The notes under the pieces: model-generated
The model's database searches: none
What the model was told of the DNA's origin: nothing
Seen by the model: only the letters and a program-made list of their open reading frames with translations
Shown here: one piece after another, positions 1 to 5,931 of the stretch
Numbering within the stretch: position 1 is the stretch's first letter
Layout of the letters: each line of letters begins with the position of its first letter
Program-made: the position numbers and the translations under genes
DNA from: Alphaproteobacteria bacterium
GTDB lineage: Bacteria; Pseudomonadota; Alphaproteobacteria; JANQSM01
Length of the DNA stretch: 5,965 bases
Direction: 5' to 3'
Assembly (NCBI GenBank): GCA_028284025.1
Contig: JANQSM010000319.1
Location: 1 to 5,965, forward strand

Positions 1-149
1 AGCATAAAATTCCACTGGTGGAGAATAAACCACTGGCACGAGCACTGTTTGATACGGTTGAAATTGATGAATTTGTTCCCGAAGAACACTATAAAGCTGT
101 CGCTGAAATCATTGCTTATGTCTTTAAGCTTCAAGGCAAAATGAATTAA
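1..149 (+). CDS. flhB: FlhB, flagellar type III export protein, C-terminal end (partial)
   Basis: The reading frame starts at base 3, is already open at the window edge and ends with TAA at 147-149, leaving 48 residues. These begin HKIPLVENKPLARALFDTVE and continue with an acidic stretch and an AEIIAYVFKL helix. This is the conserved end of the cytoplasmic domain of FlhB/YscU-family proteins, where 'P(L/I)VEN.PLARAL' and 'Y.AVAE(I/V).AYV' are family hallmarks. FlhB sits in the inner membrane at the base of the flagellar export gate and switches substrate specificity from rod/hook to filament proteins after self-cleavage at an NPTH site. That site and the membrane helices lie upstream of the window. 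FlhB is preferred over the virulence homologue YscU because a cckA-like gene lies nearby, a pairing I recall from other Alphaproteobacteria. No clear terminator follows the stop. Confidence 0.93.
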   Translation, partial: HKIPLVENKPLARALFDTVEIDEFVPEEHYKAVAEIIAYVFKLQGKMN

Positions 150-204
150 AACTTAATAACTCTCTTGAAGAAAAAGACGCTGCATATTGATCAGGGAACA
201 ATAA

Positions 205-224
205 GTGTAAAAGCTGATTTACAC
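205..224. promoter_or_regulatory. Perfect 7+7 bp dyad, TyrR-box-like operator candidate
   Basis: GTGTAAA at 205-211 and TTTACAC at 218-224 are exact reverse complements separated by 6 bases. The core TGTAAA-N6-TTTACA equals the consensus known for strong TyrR operators in gammaproteobacteria. The site lies between the flhB stop and the TAXI start, 25 bases before the ATG, where a bound regulator could affect transcription of the downstream gene. It could instead fold as a 7-bp RNA hairpin, but no T-tract follows, so it is a poor intrinsic terminator. The symmetry is seen directly. The regulator is inferred, and no TyrR homologue is visible in the window. Confidence 0.4.
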
Positions 225-249
225 GGCTTTCCCGGTCCGCTATGGTCGC

Positions 250-1563
250 ATGATGTCTAAAAAACAAAATCCCGTATGGCGGTTTATCAAATCTGATCTG
301 TTCAAAATATGGCTGGTCACGCTGTTTCTTGTGGGCCTAATTTTCCATTTTTCTTCACTTTTGGTAAGTCCCGCCCCTCCTGATGAAATCACTTTGGCGG
401 CGGGCACTAAAAACGGTAATTATTACAGATCAGCCTTAAATTACCGGGAAGCTTTTGCCAAGCACGGTATCACAGTTAATATTCTTGAAACATCAGGTGC
501 AATTGAGAATCTTGAACTTGTTAAAACAGATAAAGCCGACCTTGCCTTAGTTCAAAGTGGGTTACAGGCAGATACTGTGTCCGAAGAAACACCCTTGAAT
601 TACAAATCTTTGGGCAGTTTATACTATGAGCCTTTGTGGGTTTTCAGCAAAGAATCTTTGCCAAACCTGGCTGTATTAAAAGGGAAAGCGATTGCCATTG
701 GAACTGATGGAAGCGGGACGCAGGCTGTGGTGAGAAGGGTATTAAAGCAAAATGGAATTACAAATACCAATTCAAGGCTTGTCGCAATAGGGGGAGAAAG
801 TGCGGCTACTGCGCTGCAAGAAGATCAAATTAGTGCTGCTTTCTTTATTAGCGGGATTCGTTCAAAATCTGTTTTGACGTTGTTGAATGATCCGACAGTG
901 CAGCTGTTAAGCATTAACCGTGCAGAAGCATACCAAAGAATTTTTCATTTTGTATCAGTGGTTGATTTGCCAGAAGGGGTGGTAAATCTGGGCAAGAATA
1001 TTCCCTCCGTAAGCAAACAGCTCATTTCTTCTGCCGCCTTGCTGGTGGTGCGCAAAGATTTGCATCCAGCGATTGAAGATTTGTTGATGACCCTGATGAC
1101 GGATATTCACCATGAGGGTTCTATTTTGTCAGAGCCAGGAGAGTTCCCTTCAGAGAAGTATTCAGATATCCCTATTCCAGATGAGGCGCGGCGGTATCAT
1201 CGCGATGGCCCTTCTTTTATGCAAAAGCACTTCCCATTTTGGTTGGCCACATACATTGATCGTATCAAGTTTATGCTTTTGCCTTTGATTACCCTGTTGT
1301 TTCCACTGTTCAAGATTATGCCGCCTACTTACCGTTGGCGGATTCGATCTCGCATATACAAGTGGTATAATCAATTAGGTGATATTGAAGAAGATCTTTA
1401 TGAAAGCCGGACCAAGAAACAGGCTAAAGAGGTTTTAAAAAGGCTGGATGCCCTTTCCGAAGAAGTCAAAAAAGTGCATGTGCCTAATTCCTATGCTGAA
1501 TCCCTGTACAACTTGAAAGTTCACATTGAACTCATTAGAAACCGGGCACATGATATTTTGTAA
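250..1563 (+). CDS. Membrane-anchored TAXI-family solute-binding protein (TRAP-type)
   Basis: This 437-residue protein has a hydrophobic segment at about residues 17-38, then an extracytoplasmic domain at about 46-330 resembling TAXI solute-binding proteins: ITLAAGTKNGNYY near 47-59, a DLALVQSG block near 97-104, LKGKAIAIGTDGSGTQ near 143-158 and ISAAFFISG near 194-202. A second hydrophobic segment at about 339-357 is followed by a basic stretch (YRWRIRSRIYKWYNQL, 361-376) and a charged helical tail to 437. Ordinary TAXI proteins are secreted, run about 320-340 residues and feed a TRAP permease. Here two membrane segments predict both ends in the cytoplasm with the binding domain in the periplasm, and no DctM/DctQ-type permease is present. 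A sensory or scaffolding role is as plausible as transport, and the ligand is unknown. ATG at 250 (or 253) is the only reasonable start, because an in-frame stop lies at 208-210. Its Shine-Dalgarno sequence is poor. Confidence 0.85.
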   Translation: MMSKKQNPVWRFIKSDLFKIWLVTLFLVGLIFHFSSLLVSPAPPDEITLAAGTKNGNYYRSALNYREAFAKHGITVNILETSGAIENLELVKTDKADLALVQSGLQADTVSEETPLNYKSLGSLYYEPLWVFSKESLPNLAVLKGKAIAIGTDGSGTQAVVRRVLKQNGITNTNSRLVAIGGESAATALQEDQISAAFFISGIRSKSVLTLLNDPTVQLLSINRAEAYQRIFHFVSVVDLPEGVVNLGKNIPSVSKQLISSAALLVVRKDLHPAIEDLLMTLMTDIHHEGSILSEPGEFPSEKYSDIPIPDEARRYHRDGPSFMQKHFPFWLATYIDRIKFMLLPLITLLFPLFKIMPPTYRWRIRSRIYKWYNQLGDIEEDLYESRTKKQAKEVLKRLDALSEEVKKVHVPNSYAESLYNLKVHIELIRNRAHDIL

Positions 1564-1587
1564 GGGTTTTTAGTTAGAGAAAAACCC
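1564..1587. terminator. AT-rich hairpin between convergent genes, weak terminator candidate
   Basis: GGGTTTTT at 1564-1571 and AAAAACCC at 1580-1587 form a perfect 8-bp inverted repeat with an 8-base loop. It begins directly after the TAXI stop codon and covers the stop and last codons of the minus-strand gene, so it would appear in both transcripts. There is no T-run after the stem on either strand, and only three of the eight pairs are G-C. Efficient intrinsic termination is therefore doubtful. Its position between two converging genes is the main support. Confidence 0.35.
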
Positions 1588-2301
1588 GTTTAGCTTCTCA
1601 TTAATTTTGTCCCCCACACCACGAGTCAAATCATCAATAAATGACTGAGATGTGCTGGCAACAATTGTCTGCGATAGCTTGTTCATGACGCGCTTGATTG
1701 CTTCAGGCGGCTCCAGTGCAGCGTCTTCTGATCCCAGATTTGTCATGTGGATCGTAGGCAAAGAGATGGCTGCAGACTGACTTTCTTGGCCCAAAGAAAT
1801 GGCAGAAACTGCCTTGGCATCAGCAATTTTAAGGTCACGAATTACAATACCTTTGGCCTTTTCAGCTGGCTCTTCAGAACCGGAAGAGGTCTGATTAGAT
1901 GCCGTTTGTTGAGCAGAAGAGCCTGATTGCATGTTGCTTTGAAGAGTTCTAACATTTGTACGTCCGTTCTTCATTTCCATATTTGCTTGCAAGCCGGTCA
2001 CAGAAATTTCTTTCATGATAATCGGGTCGCTCATCAAGGATTCAGCAGTTACCCTGATTTCAGGCATTTCCAAAATATTCTCGGCTGCTGTGTAGCCTTC
2101 CGGATTTTTGATTTTTAGATCCCGAACCGTTACATTTTGGGAAAGTAGAGAGATATCCATGCTGCCCACGGTAACCTCTGTTTTCAGGGTTTTTGAGGCA
2201 ATTTTTTCCACGGCGCTGGCGGCAATAGTGTCTAGGAAAAGGGAAACAGCTAGGAATCCAACTCCCACAACAATAACCAGGCTAAGTAAAACTTTTTTCA
2301 T
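1570..2301 (-). CDS. Small single-pass envelope protein, AsmA/DUF748-like
   Basis: Starting at MKKVLLSLVI, the protein is 243 residues. A hydrophobic segment at about 3-23 acts as membrane anchor or uncleaved signal. The next region (about 28-110) has the pattern seen at the start of AsmA/DUF748-type proteins: an alanine-rich helix, then TEVTVGSMDISLL and VTVRDLKIKNPEGY, followed by alternating beta-like segments. Residues about 122-148 form a Ser/Gln/Thr/Gly-rich linker, then GIVIRDLKIADAKA and a helical C-terminus. AsmA-like proteins are inner-membrane-anchored periplasmic proteins linked to outer-membrane assembly or lipid transfer, but this one is much shorter than most, so no function is assigned. 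The start at 2301 is preferred over an in-frame ATG at 2355 because an AAAGGAG motif sits 8 bases before it and the signal-like segment follows at once. The gene converges on the TAXI gene and diverges from the kinase gene. Confidence 0.75.
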   Translation of the reverse strand: MKKVLLSLVIVVGVGFLAVSLFLDTIAASAVEKIASKTLKTEVTVGSMDISLLSQNVTVRDLKIKNPEGYTAAENILEMPEIRVTAESLMSDPIIMKEISVTGLQANMEMKNGRTNVRTLQSNMQSGSSAQQTASNQTSSGSEEPAEKAKGIVIRDLKIADAKAVSAISLGQESQSAAISLPTIHMTNLGSEDAALEPPEAIKRVMNKLSQTIVASTSQSFIDDLTRGVGDKINEKLNGFFSN

Positions 2302-2309
2302 AATGCGTA

Positions 2310-2316
2310 CTCCTTT
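2310..2316 (-). promoter_or_regulatory. Strong ribosome binding site that decides the start
   Basis: Read on the minus strand this is AAAGGAG, 8 bases before the ATG at 2301. It is the clearest Shine-Dalgarno sequence in the window and favours the 243-residue product over an 18-residue longer one starting at 2355. Confidence 0.8.
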
Positions 2317-2337
2317 ACAAATTAATAGTGCCCCAAG

Positions 2338-2343
2338 ACTATA
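2338..2343 (-). promoter_or_regulatory. Possible -10 element for the AsmA-like gene
   Basis: On the minus strand 2343-2338 reads TATAGT, 5 of 6 bases of the sigma-70 -10 consensus. It would place the transcript start near 2331, about 30 bases before the ATG and just upstream of the ribosome binding site. No good -35 element occurs at 16-18 bases; a TTGGCA is only 14 bases away. The call is tentative. Confidence 0.25.
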
Positions 2344-2428
2344 CAAGTTATCCAAAATGCCAAGAAAATTTTAAGTAGTATGAATCTTTGGGCTAGTTTT
2401 ATGTTTCAAGGTTTCTTAAACTGGGCGG

Positions 2429-5400
2429 ATGTCTGTCTTAATCAATGTTACACAGAATGAGGGCCGCAAAAATCTTCCTGGTAAGTTTTTGCTCGTTTTG
2501 GCGCTATTCTCGGCTGCTTCCAGCTTCTATGTATTTTTGCAAGCGGGGGAACGCGTTCCATTAAGCCAGATTCAGGATTTGGCATTGATCAGCACAGTTT
2601 TCAGCTTATGTGTGGCGGCCTTGGTGTTTTTTGTATTGCGTCGTGTCGCGGGAGTAGATTTCCAGGCCCAACTTGTACGGCAATTTTTTGAAGAGGTTGA
2701 AGACCCGATTTTTTTTCTAAACAAGTTTGGTCGCCCAGTGATGCTCAATACCGCAGGTCGTGATTTCCTGCCACGGATTGAAGACTCCTTAACTGAGCAG
2801 CTAAAAGACTTTTTGTTAAAAGAAGATACTGAGGGGTATCAAACGCTAGAGCGTCTATATGAAAGCATTACGAGCATGCGTTCAGATGAAGAAGATCTTC
2901 TTATCATGGACAAAACAGGCGAAATGCAACGCCTGTTGATTTCCATTCGACCCATGGCGCAGCAGAATCTTTCAATTGTCCGGTTGGTGGACCTTTCCAG
3001 ACGCAGTTCTCTGATTTCTTCGGCGCAGCATGGCTTGTCAAAGTTGATTCAGATCCTTGATCACGTACCGATTGGCCTGTACGCCCTGGATGATAAAAAC
3101 CGCATTATTGCTATCAACGGGACCCTTTCTACCTGGCTGGGAGCCACTCCATCTGAAATTATTTCCAAAGGACGGACGATTGAAAGCTTTCTAATCCGGG
3201 ATAAAAGTGAAGAAGAGCAAGAGGGCCGCCGTCATTCTACGAAAGCAGAAGAAGTTGCTTTCAGTGGTCTGCAAGGGCAAATGTTTCATGCTTTTCTAGG
3301 TCGGGTTTCCATCGGAGCCGGGGACCAGCAATTACGCGGAGGTCTGGTTTTAAGGGAAGATTCAGGCGAAGGCGATTGGCAGACTGCCTTGCGACGATCG
3401 AAACTGTTATTCAAGCGCTTTTTCGAAGAGGCTCCGGTTGGTATTGTGATGGTGGATCTGGATGGCCGGGTAAGCGAATCCAACCGACAATTTCGCGATA
3501 TTTTCGGGGAGGATGTTACAGGCAGTTTGATCAAAGATTTTGTGATGGAAGATTATCACGAACCTTTGGCTCAACGTATGGCCGAAGCTATTTCATTGGG
3601 AGATACACACGAACCAGTTGAATTAATGCTAAAATCTGACCCACCTAAAATTACCAACCTTTATGTTGGGCGTATGGAAGATGACCAGGAAACCGCTTTT
3701 GGTTTGATGCTGCATTTAATTGATGTGACAGAGCAGAAAAACCTGGAACAGCAATTTGTGCAATCACAGAAAATGCAGGCAGTAGGCCAACTTGCCGGCG
3801 GTGTTGCGCATGACTTTAACAACTTGTTGACAGCCATGATTGGGTATTGCGACTTACTGATGACGCGTCATCGCCCGGGGGATCCTTCCTTTGCTGACAT
3901 TAATCAAATCAAGCAAAATGCCAATCGGGCAGCTAATCTGGTGCGTCAGCTTTTGGCATTCTCCCGTCAGCAGCGTTTGACACCAAAAGTGATTAATGTC
4001 ACCGATATTCTGGCTGAACTGTCTAACCTGCTGACCCGCCTGTTGGGTGAAAATGTGGCACTGGATATGCATCATGCCCGTGATCTGTGGCCAATCAAAG
4101 CTGATCAGGGACAATTGGAACAGGTTATCATTAACTTGTCGGTTAATGCGCGGGATGCGATGGACTCCAAGGGAACACTTACCATTAAGACGGAAAATAA
4201 AACCATCACTGAACCATATAAACGTGGGGCAGAAGTCATGCCTAAGGGGGATTATATTGAAATTTCTGTCTCTGATACTGGCCATGGAATCTCTCAAGAA
4301 AATCTGGAACGCATTTTTGAGCCATTCTTCTCAACCAAGGACGTGGGGTCCGGCACTGGGCTGGGGCTGTCTACTGTTTATGGGATCGTCAAGCAGACTG
4401 ACGGTTACATCTATGTGGATAGCACAATAGACCAGAGTACAACTTTTAGAGTCTATATCCCGCGCTATGAGGCAGATGGCAAACAGGATGACAAGCTTTT
4501 GCAGCAGCGCAAATATGAAGAAGCTGATCTAACCGGAACGGAATTGATCCTGTTTGCGGAAGACGAAGATCCGGTGAGATCTTTCACCAGCCGCGCGCTA
4601 ACCAGTAAAGGATATGAGGTGGTTGCCAAAGCCAGTGGAGAAGATGCTCTAAAAGCCTTGAAAGAGCTAAAACGTCCGATTGATCTTTTAATTACGGACG
4701 TCATGATGCCGGGGATGGATGGCCCGACTCTGATAGGAGAGGTGCGCAAGATTCAACCTGAGGTAAAAGTATTGTGCATTTCAGGCTATTCTGAAGATGC
4801 GCTACGCAAAAAGATTGAAGATGATTCAGAAGTTCACTTTTTGGCCAAACCTTTCAGCCTGAAAGATATTGCGACCCAGGTTAAAGAAATTCTAAATGGG
4901 GACGCCACACCGCCTGTAGTGACCGCACCACTGTCACCGCCACCAGAAGCACCACCAGAAGAGGCGCCGCCGATCAAGGCACCAGAGGAATTACCCGAAG
5001 AATTACCCGGAGAACTACCAGAAGAGTTGCCAGAAGAATTACCTGTGGAACCCCCTGTAGAATCTTTCACACAAGATTCTGATCTACAAGATCCTGTGGC
5101 AGAAGAGCCAGTTGTCGAACAGCCCGCTGCTGAACCATCCGTGCCATCAGCAAGTGAACTGCCTGAGGGGATGGATGTGGATGAGGGGTCGCCTCCTCCT
5201 GTAGAAAAGACTGAAGATCGGCCAATTTTCAAGCGCAAACCAGATTTTGATGCTATGTCAGATCAGACGAAAGAAGATGAAAAGACCCAAGATCCAGTGG
5301 TCATTGTTGAGCCAAAACCTGAAATATCCACACAACCACCTGCCGAAGAAAAAGAAAAACCACAACCAACAGAAGATACTGGAAAGAAACTGATTCTATT

Positions 5401-5749
5401 TGCAGAAGATGAAGATCCAGTTCGTATGTTCACGACCCGCGCCTTAACAGGGGTGGGGTATGAAGTAGTTGGGGGAGGCAGTGCAGAGCTGGCGTTAGAG
5501 GAATATGAAAAACTGGGCAGACCAGTGGATTTATTGATCACTGATGTGATGATGCCGGGTATGGATGGCCCTGAGTTAATTGGAAAAATGCGTGAAATCC
5601 AGCCAGGTATAAAAGTGCTTTGTATCTCTGGTTATTCTGAGGGTGAACTGCGCGACAAGATTGCCGATGACACGGATGTCCATTTTTTGGCTAAGCCTTT
5701 TACCTTAAAGGCAATTACCGAAAAGGTTGGCGAGCTGCTGGAAGAATAA
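2429..5749 (+). CDS. cckA: CckA-type hybrid histidine kinase with a second C-terminal receiver
   Basis: This 1106-residue inner-membrane kinase matches CckA, which phosphorylates ChpT and through it CtrA and CpdR to control cell cycle and motility in Alphaproteobacteria, and can reverse flow as a phosphatase. Membrane segments lie at about 19-38 and 50-70. PAS-like regions lie at about 84-190 (weakest), 205-310 and 327-435. The HisKA helix has GGVAHDFNNLL with H461 as phosphoacceptor. The ATPase domain shows the N-box (N573), DTGHG (616-620), FEPFFSTK and GTGLGLSTVYG (642-652). Receiver 1 (about 705-823) has E711/D712, D757, S785 and K807. A Pro/Glu-rich linker (about 824-986) leads to receiver 2 (about 987-1105) with E993/D994, D1039, S1067 and K1089. 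Caulobacter CckA is about 690 residues with one receiver, so linker and receiver 2 are extra. ATG 2429 is the start because a stop lies four codons upstream and the membrane segment follows closely. The Shine-Dalgarno sequence is weak. Kinase identity is very firm and CckA orthology strong. Confidence 0.93.
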   Translation: MSVLINVTQNEGRKNLPGKFLLVLALFSAASSFYVFLQAGERVPLSQIQDLALISTVFSLCVAALVFFVLRRVAGVDFQAQLVRQFFEEVEDPIFFLNKFGRPVMLNTAGRDFLPRIEDSLTEQLKDFLLKEDTEGYQTLERLYESITSMRSDEEDLLIMDKTGEMQRLLISIRPMAQQNLSIVRLVDLSRRSSLISSAQHGLSKLIQILDHVPIGLYALDDKNRIIAINGTLSTWLGATPSEIISKGRTIESFLIRDKSEEEQEGRRHSTKAEEVAFSGLQGQMFHAFLGRVSIGAGDQQLRGGLVLREDSGEGDWQTALRRSKLLFKRFFEEAPVGIVMVDLDGRVSESNRQFRDIFGEDVTGSLIKDFVMEDYHEPLAQRMAEAISLGDTHEPVELMLKSDPPKITNLYVGRMEDDQETAFGLMLHLIDVTEQKNLEQQFVQSQKMQAVGQLAGGVAHDFNNLLTAMIGYCDLLMTRHRPGDPSFADINQIKQNANRAANLVRQLLAFSRQQRLTPKVINVTDILAELSNLLTRLLGENVALDMHHARDLWPIKADQGQLEQVIINLSVNARDAMDSKGTLTIKTENKTITEPYKRGAEVMPKGDYIEISVSDTGHGISQENLERIFEPFFSTKDVGSGTGLGLSTVYGIVKQTDGYIYVDSTIDQSTTFRVYIPRYEADGKQDDKLLQQRKYEEADLTGTELILFAEDEDPVRSFTSRALTSKGYEVVAKASGEDALKALKELKRPIDLLITDVMMPGMDGPTLIGEVRKIQPEVKVLCISGYSEDALRKKIEDDSEVHFLAKPFSLKDIATQVKEILNGDATPPVVTAPLSPPPEAPPEEAPPIKAPEELPEELPGELPEELPEELPVEPPVESFTQDSDLQDPVAEEPVVEQPAAEPSVPSASELPEGMDVDEGSPPPVEKTEDRPIFKRKPDFDAMSDQTKEDEKTQDPVVIVEPKPEISTQPPAEEKEKPQPTEDTGKKLILFAEDEDPVRMFTTRALTGVGYEVVGGGSAELALEEYEKLGRPVDLLITDVMMPGMDGPELIGKMREIQPGIKVLCISGYSEGELRDKIADDTDVHFLAKPFTLKAITEKVGELLEE
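4985..5044 (+). repeat. Five tandem 12-bp coding units (EELP) in the kinase linker
   Basis: Residues 853-872 are five consecutive four-residue units: EELP, EELP, GELP, EELP, EELP. Each is encoded by a 12-bp unit close to GAAGAATTACCC, with mostly third-position differences between units and one Glu-to-Gly change. The repeat lies early in the Pro/Glu-rich linker between the two receivers. In-frame 12-bp repeats can expand or contract by slippage without breaking the gene, so linker length may vary between strains. The variation among units shows that it is not newly expanded. Confidence 0.85.
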
Positions 5750-5770
5750 ATTCTAAAAACAATGATTTAT

Positions 5771-5797
5771 GTCATGCCGGGCTACGACCCGGCATCT
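5771..5797 (+). repeat. Intergenic palindromic repeat, copy A
   Basis: A 27-base element starting GTCATGCCGGG folds into a perfect 8-bp stem (5774-5781 with 5788-5795) around a 6-base loop. It begins 21 bases after the kinase stop codon. It is a diverged copy of the element at 5846-5871, in opposite orientation, and matches it at 21 of 27 aligned columns. Similar GTCAT-(G/T)CCGG palindromes are, from memory, widespread between genes in Alphaproteobacteria. It lacks a T-tract, so it is better called a dispersed repeat or mRNA 3'-end hairpin than a classical terminator. Confidence 0.75.
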
Positions 5798-5845
5798 TAA
5801 AGGTTCAAGCAAATAAATTATGGATTGGTTTCTTTCTTATCTTCT

Positions 5846-5871
5846 AGATTCCGGATCAAGTCCGGAATGAC
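5846..5871 (-). repeat. Intergenic palindromic repeat, copy B (inverted relative to A)
   Basis: Read on the minus strand this 26-base element starts GTCATTCCGGACTTGATCC and forms a perfect 8-bp stem (5848-5855 with 5861-5868) with a 5-base loop. Compared with copy A, two stem pairs differ and both sides change together (G-C to T-A at the third pair, G-C to A-T at the eighth), so pairing is kept. The two copies face each other across about 48 bases. Confidence 0.75.
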
Positions 5872-5883
5872 AAAAAATTTTTT
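5848..5883 (+). terminator. Possible terminator: repeat B stem followed by A6T6
   Basis: The stem at 5848-5868 is followed, after GAC and six A, by six T at 5878-5883. The T-run begins nine bases past the stem, further than is usual for an intrinsic terminator, although the A6T6 tract is itself self-complementary. It is the best terminator candidate downstream of the kinase gene, about 100-130 bases past its stop. Confidence 0.3.
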
Positions 5884-5931
5884 CTGAAAGGATATCCACG
5901 GCCCTGATTCTGCCCTTGCATAGCAAAAATT

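Noticed and set aside
205..230. The dyad after flhB as an intrinsic terminator
   Set aside because: The stem is AT-rich and is followed by CGGCTTTCCC, without a T-tract.
2302..2355. 18-residue N-terminal extension of the AsmA-like protein (start at 2355)
   Set aside because: The strong AAAGGAG at 2310-2316 and the signal-like segment directly after the ATG at 2301 favour the shorter form. The extension would also cover the likely promoter.
2348..2356. DnaA-box-like TTATCCAAA (8/9), with a weaker ATATCCACG at 5892-5900
   Set aside because: These are isolated single sites with no cluster, AT-rich unwinding region or origin-linked genes.
2371..2385. CtrA-like site TTAA-N7-GAAT upstream of the kinase gene
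   Set aside because: It matches 6 of 8 defined bases of TTAA-N7-TTAA. In this AT-rich gap such a match is expected by chance, although CtrA feedback on cckA would make sense.
2401..2460. 19-codon ORF overlapping the kinase start in another frame, as a possible leader peptide
   Set aside because: It has no ribosome binding site and no regulatory codon run, and overlaps the start of a well-supported gene.
3854..4430. Overlapping alternative frames on both strands within the histidine kinase core
   Set aside because: The kinase motifs are continuous in the main frame, and the alternatives show no start signals or domains.
4834..5238. Long minus-strand frame rich in Ser/Gly opposite the kinase linker
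   Set aside because: It is a shadow of the Pro/Glu codon pattern on the plus strand and has no family resemblance.
5762..5800. 12-codon ORF across palindromic repeat A
   Set aside because: It is very short, has no ribosome binding site, and is fully explained by the repeat.
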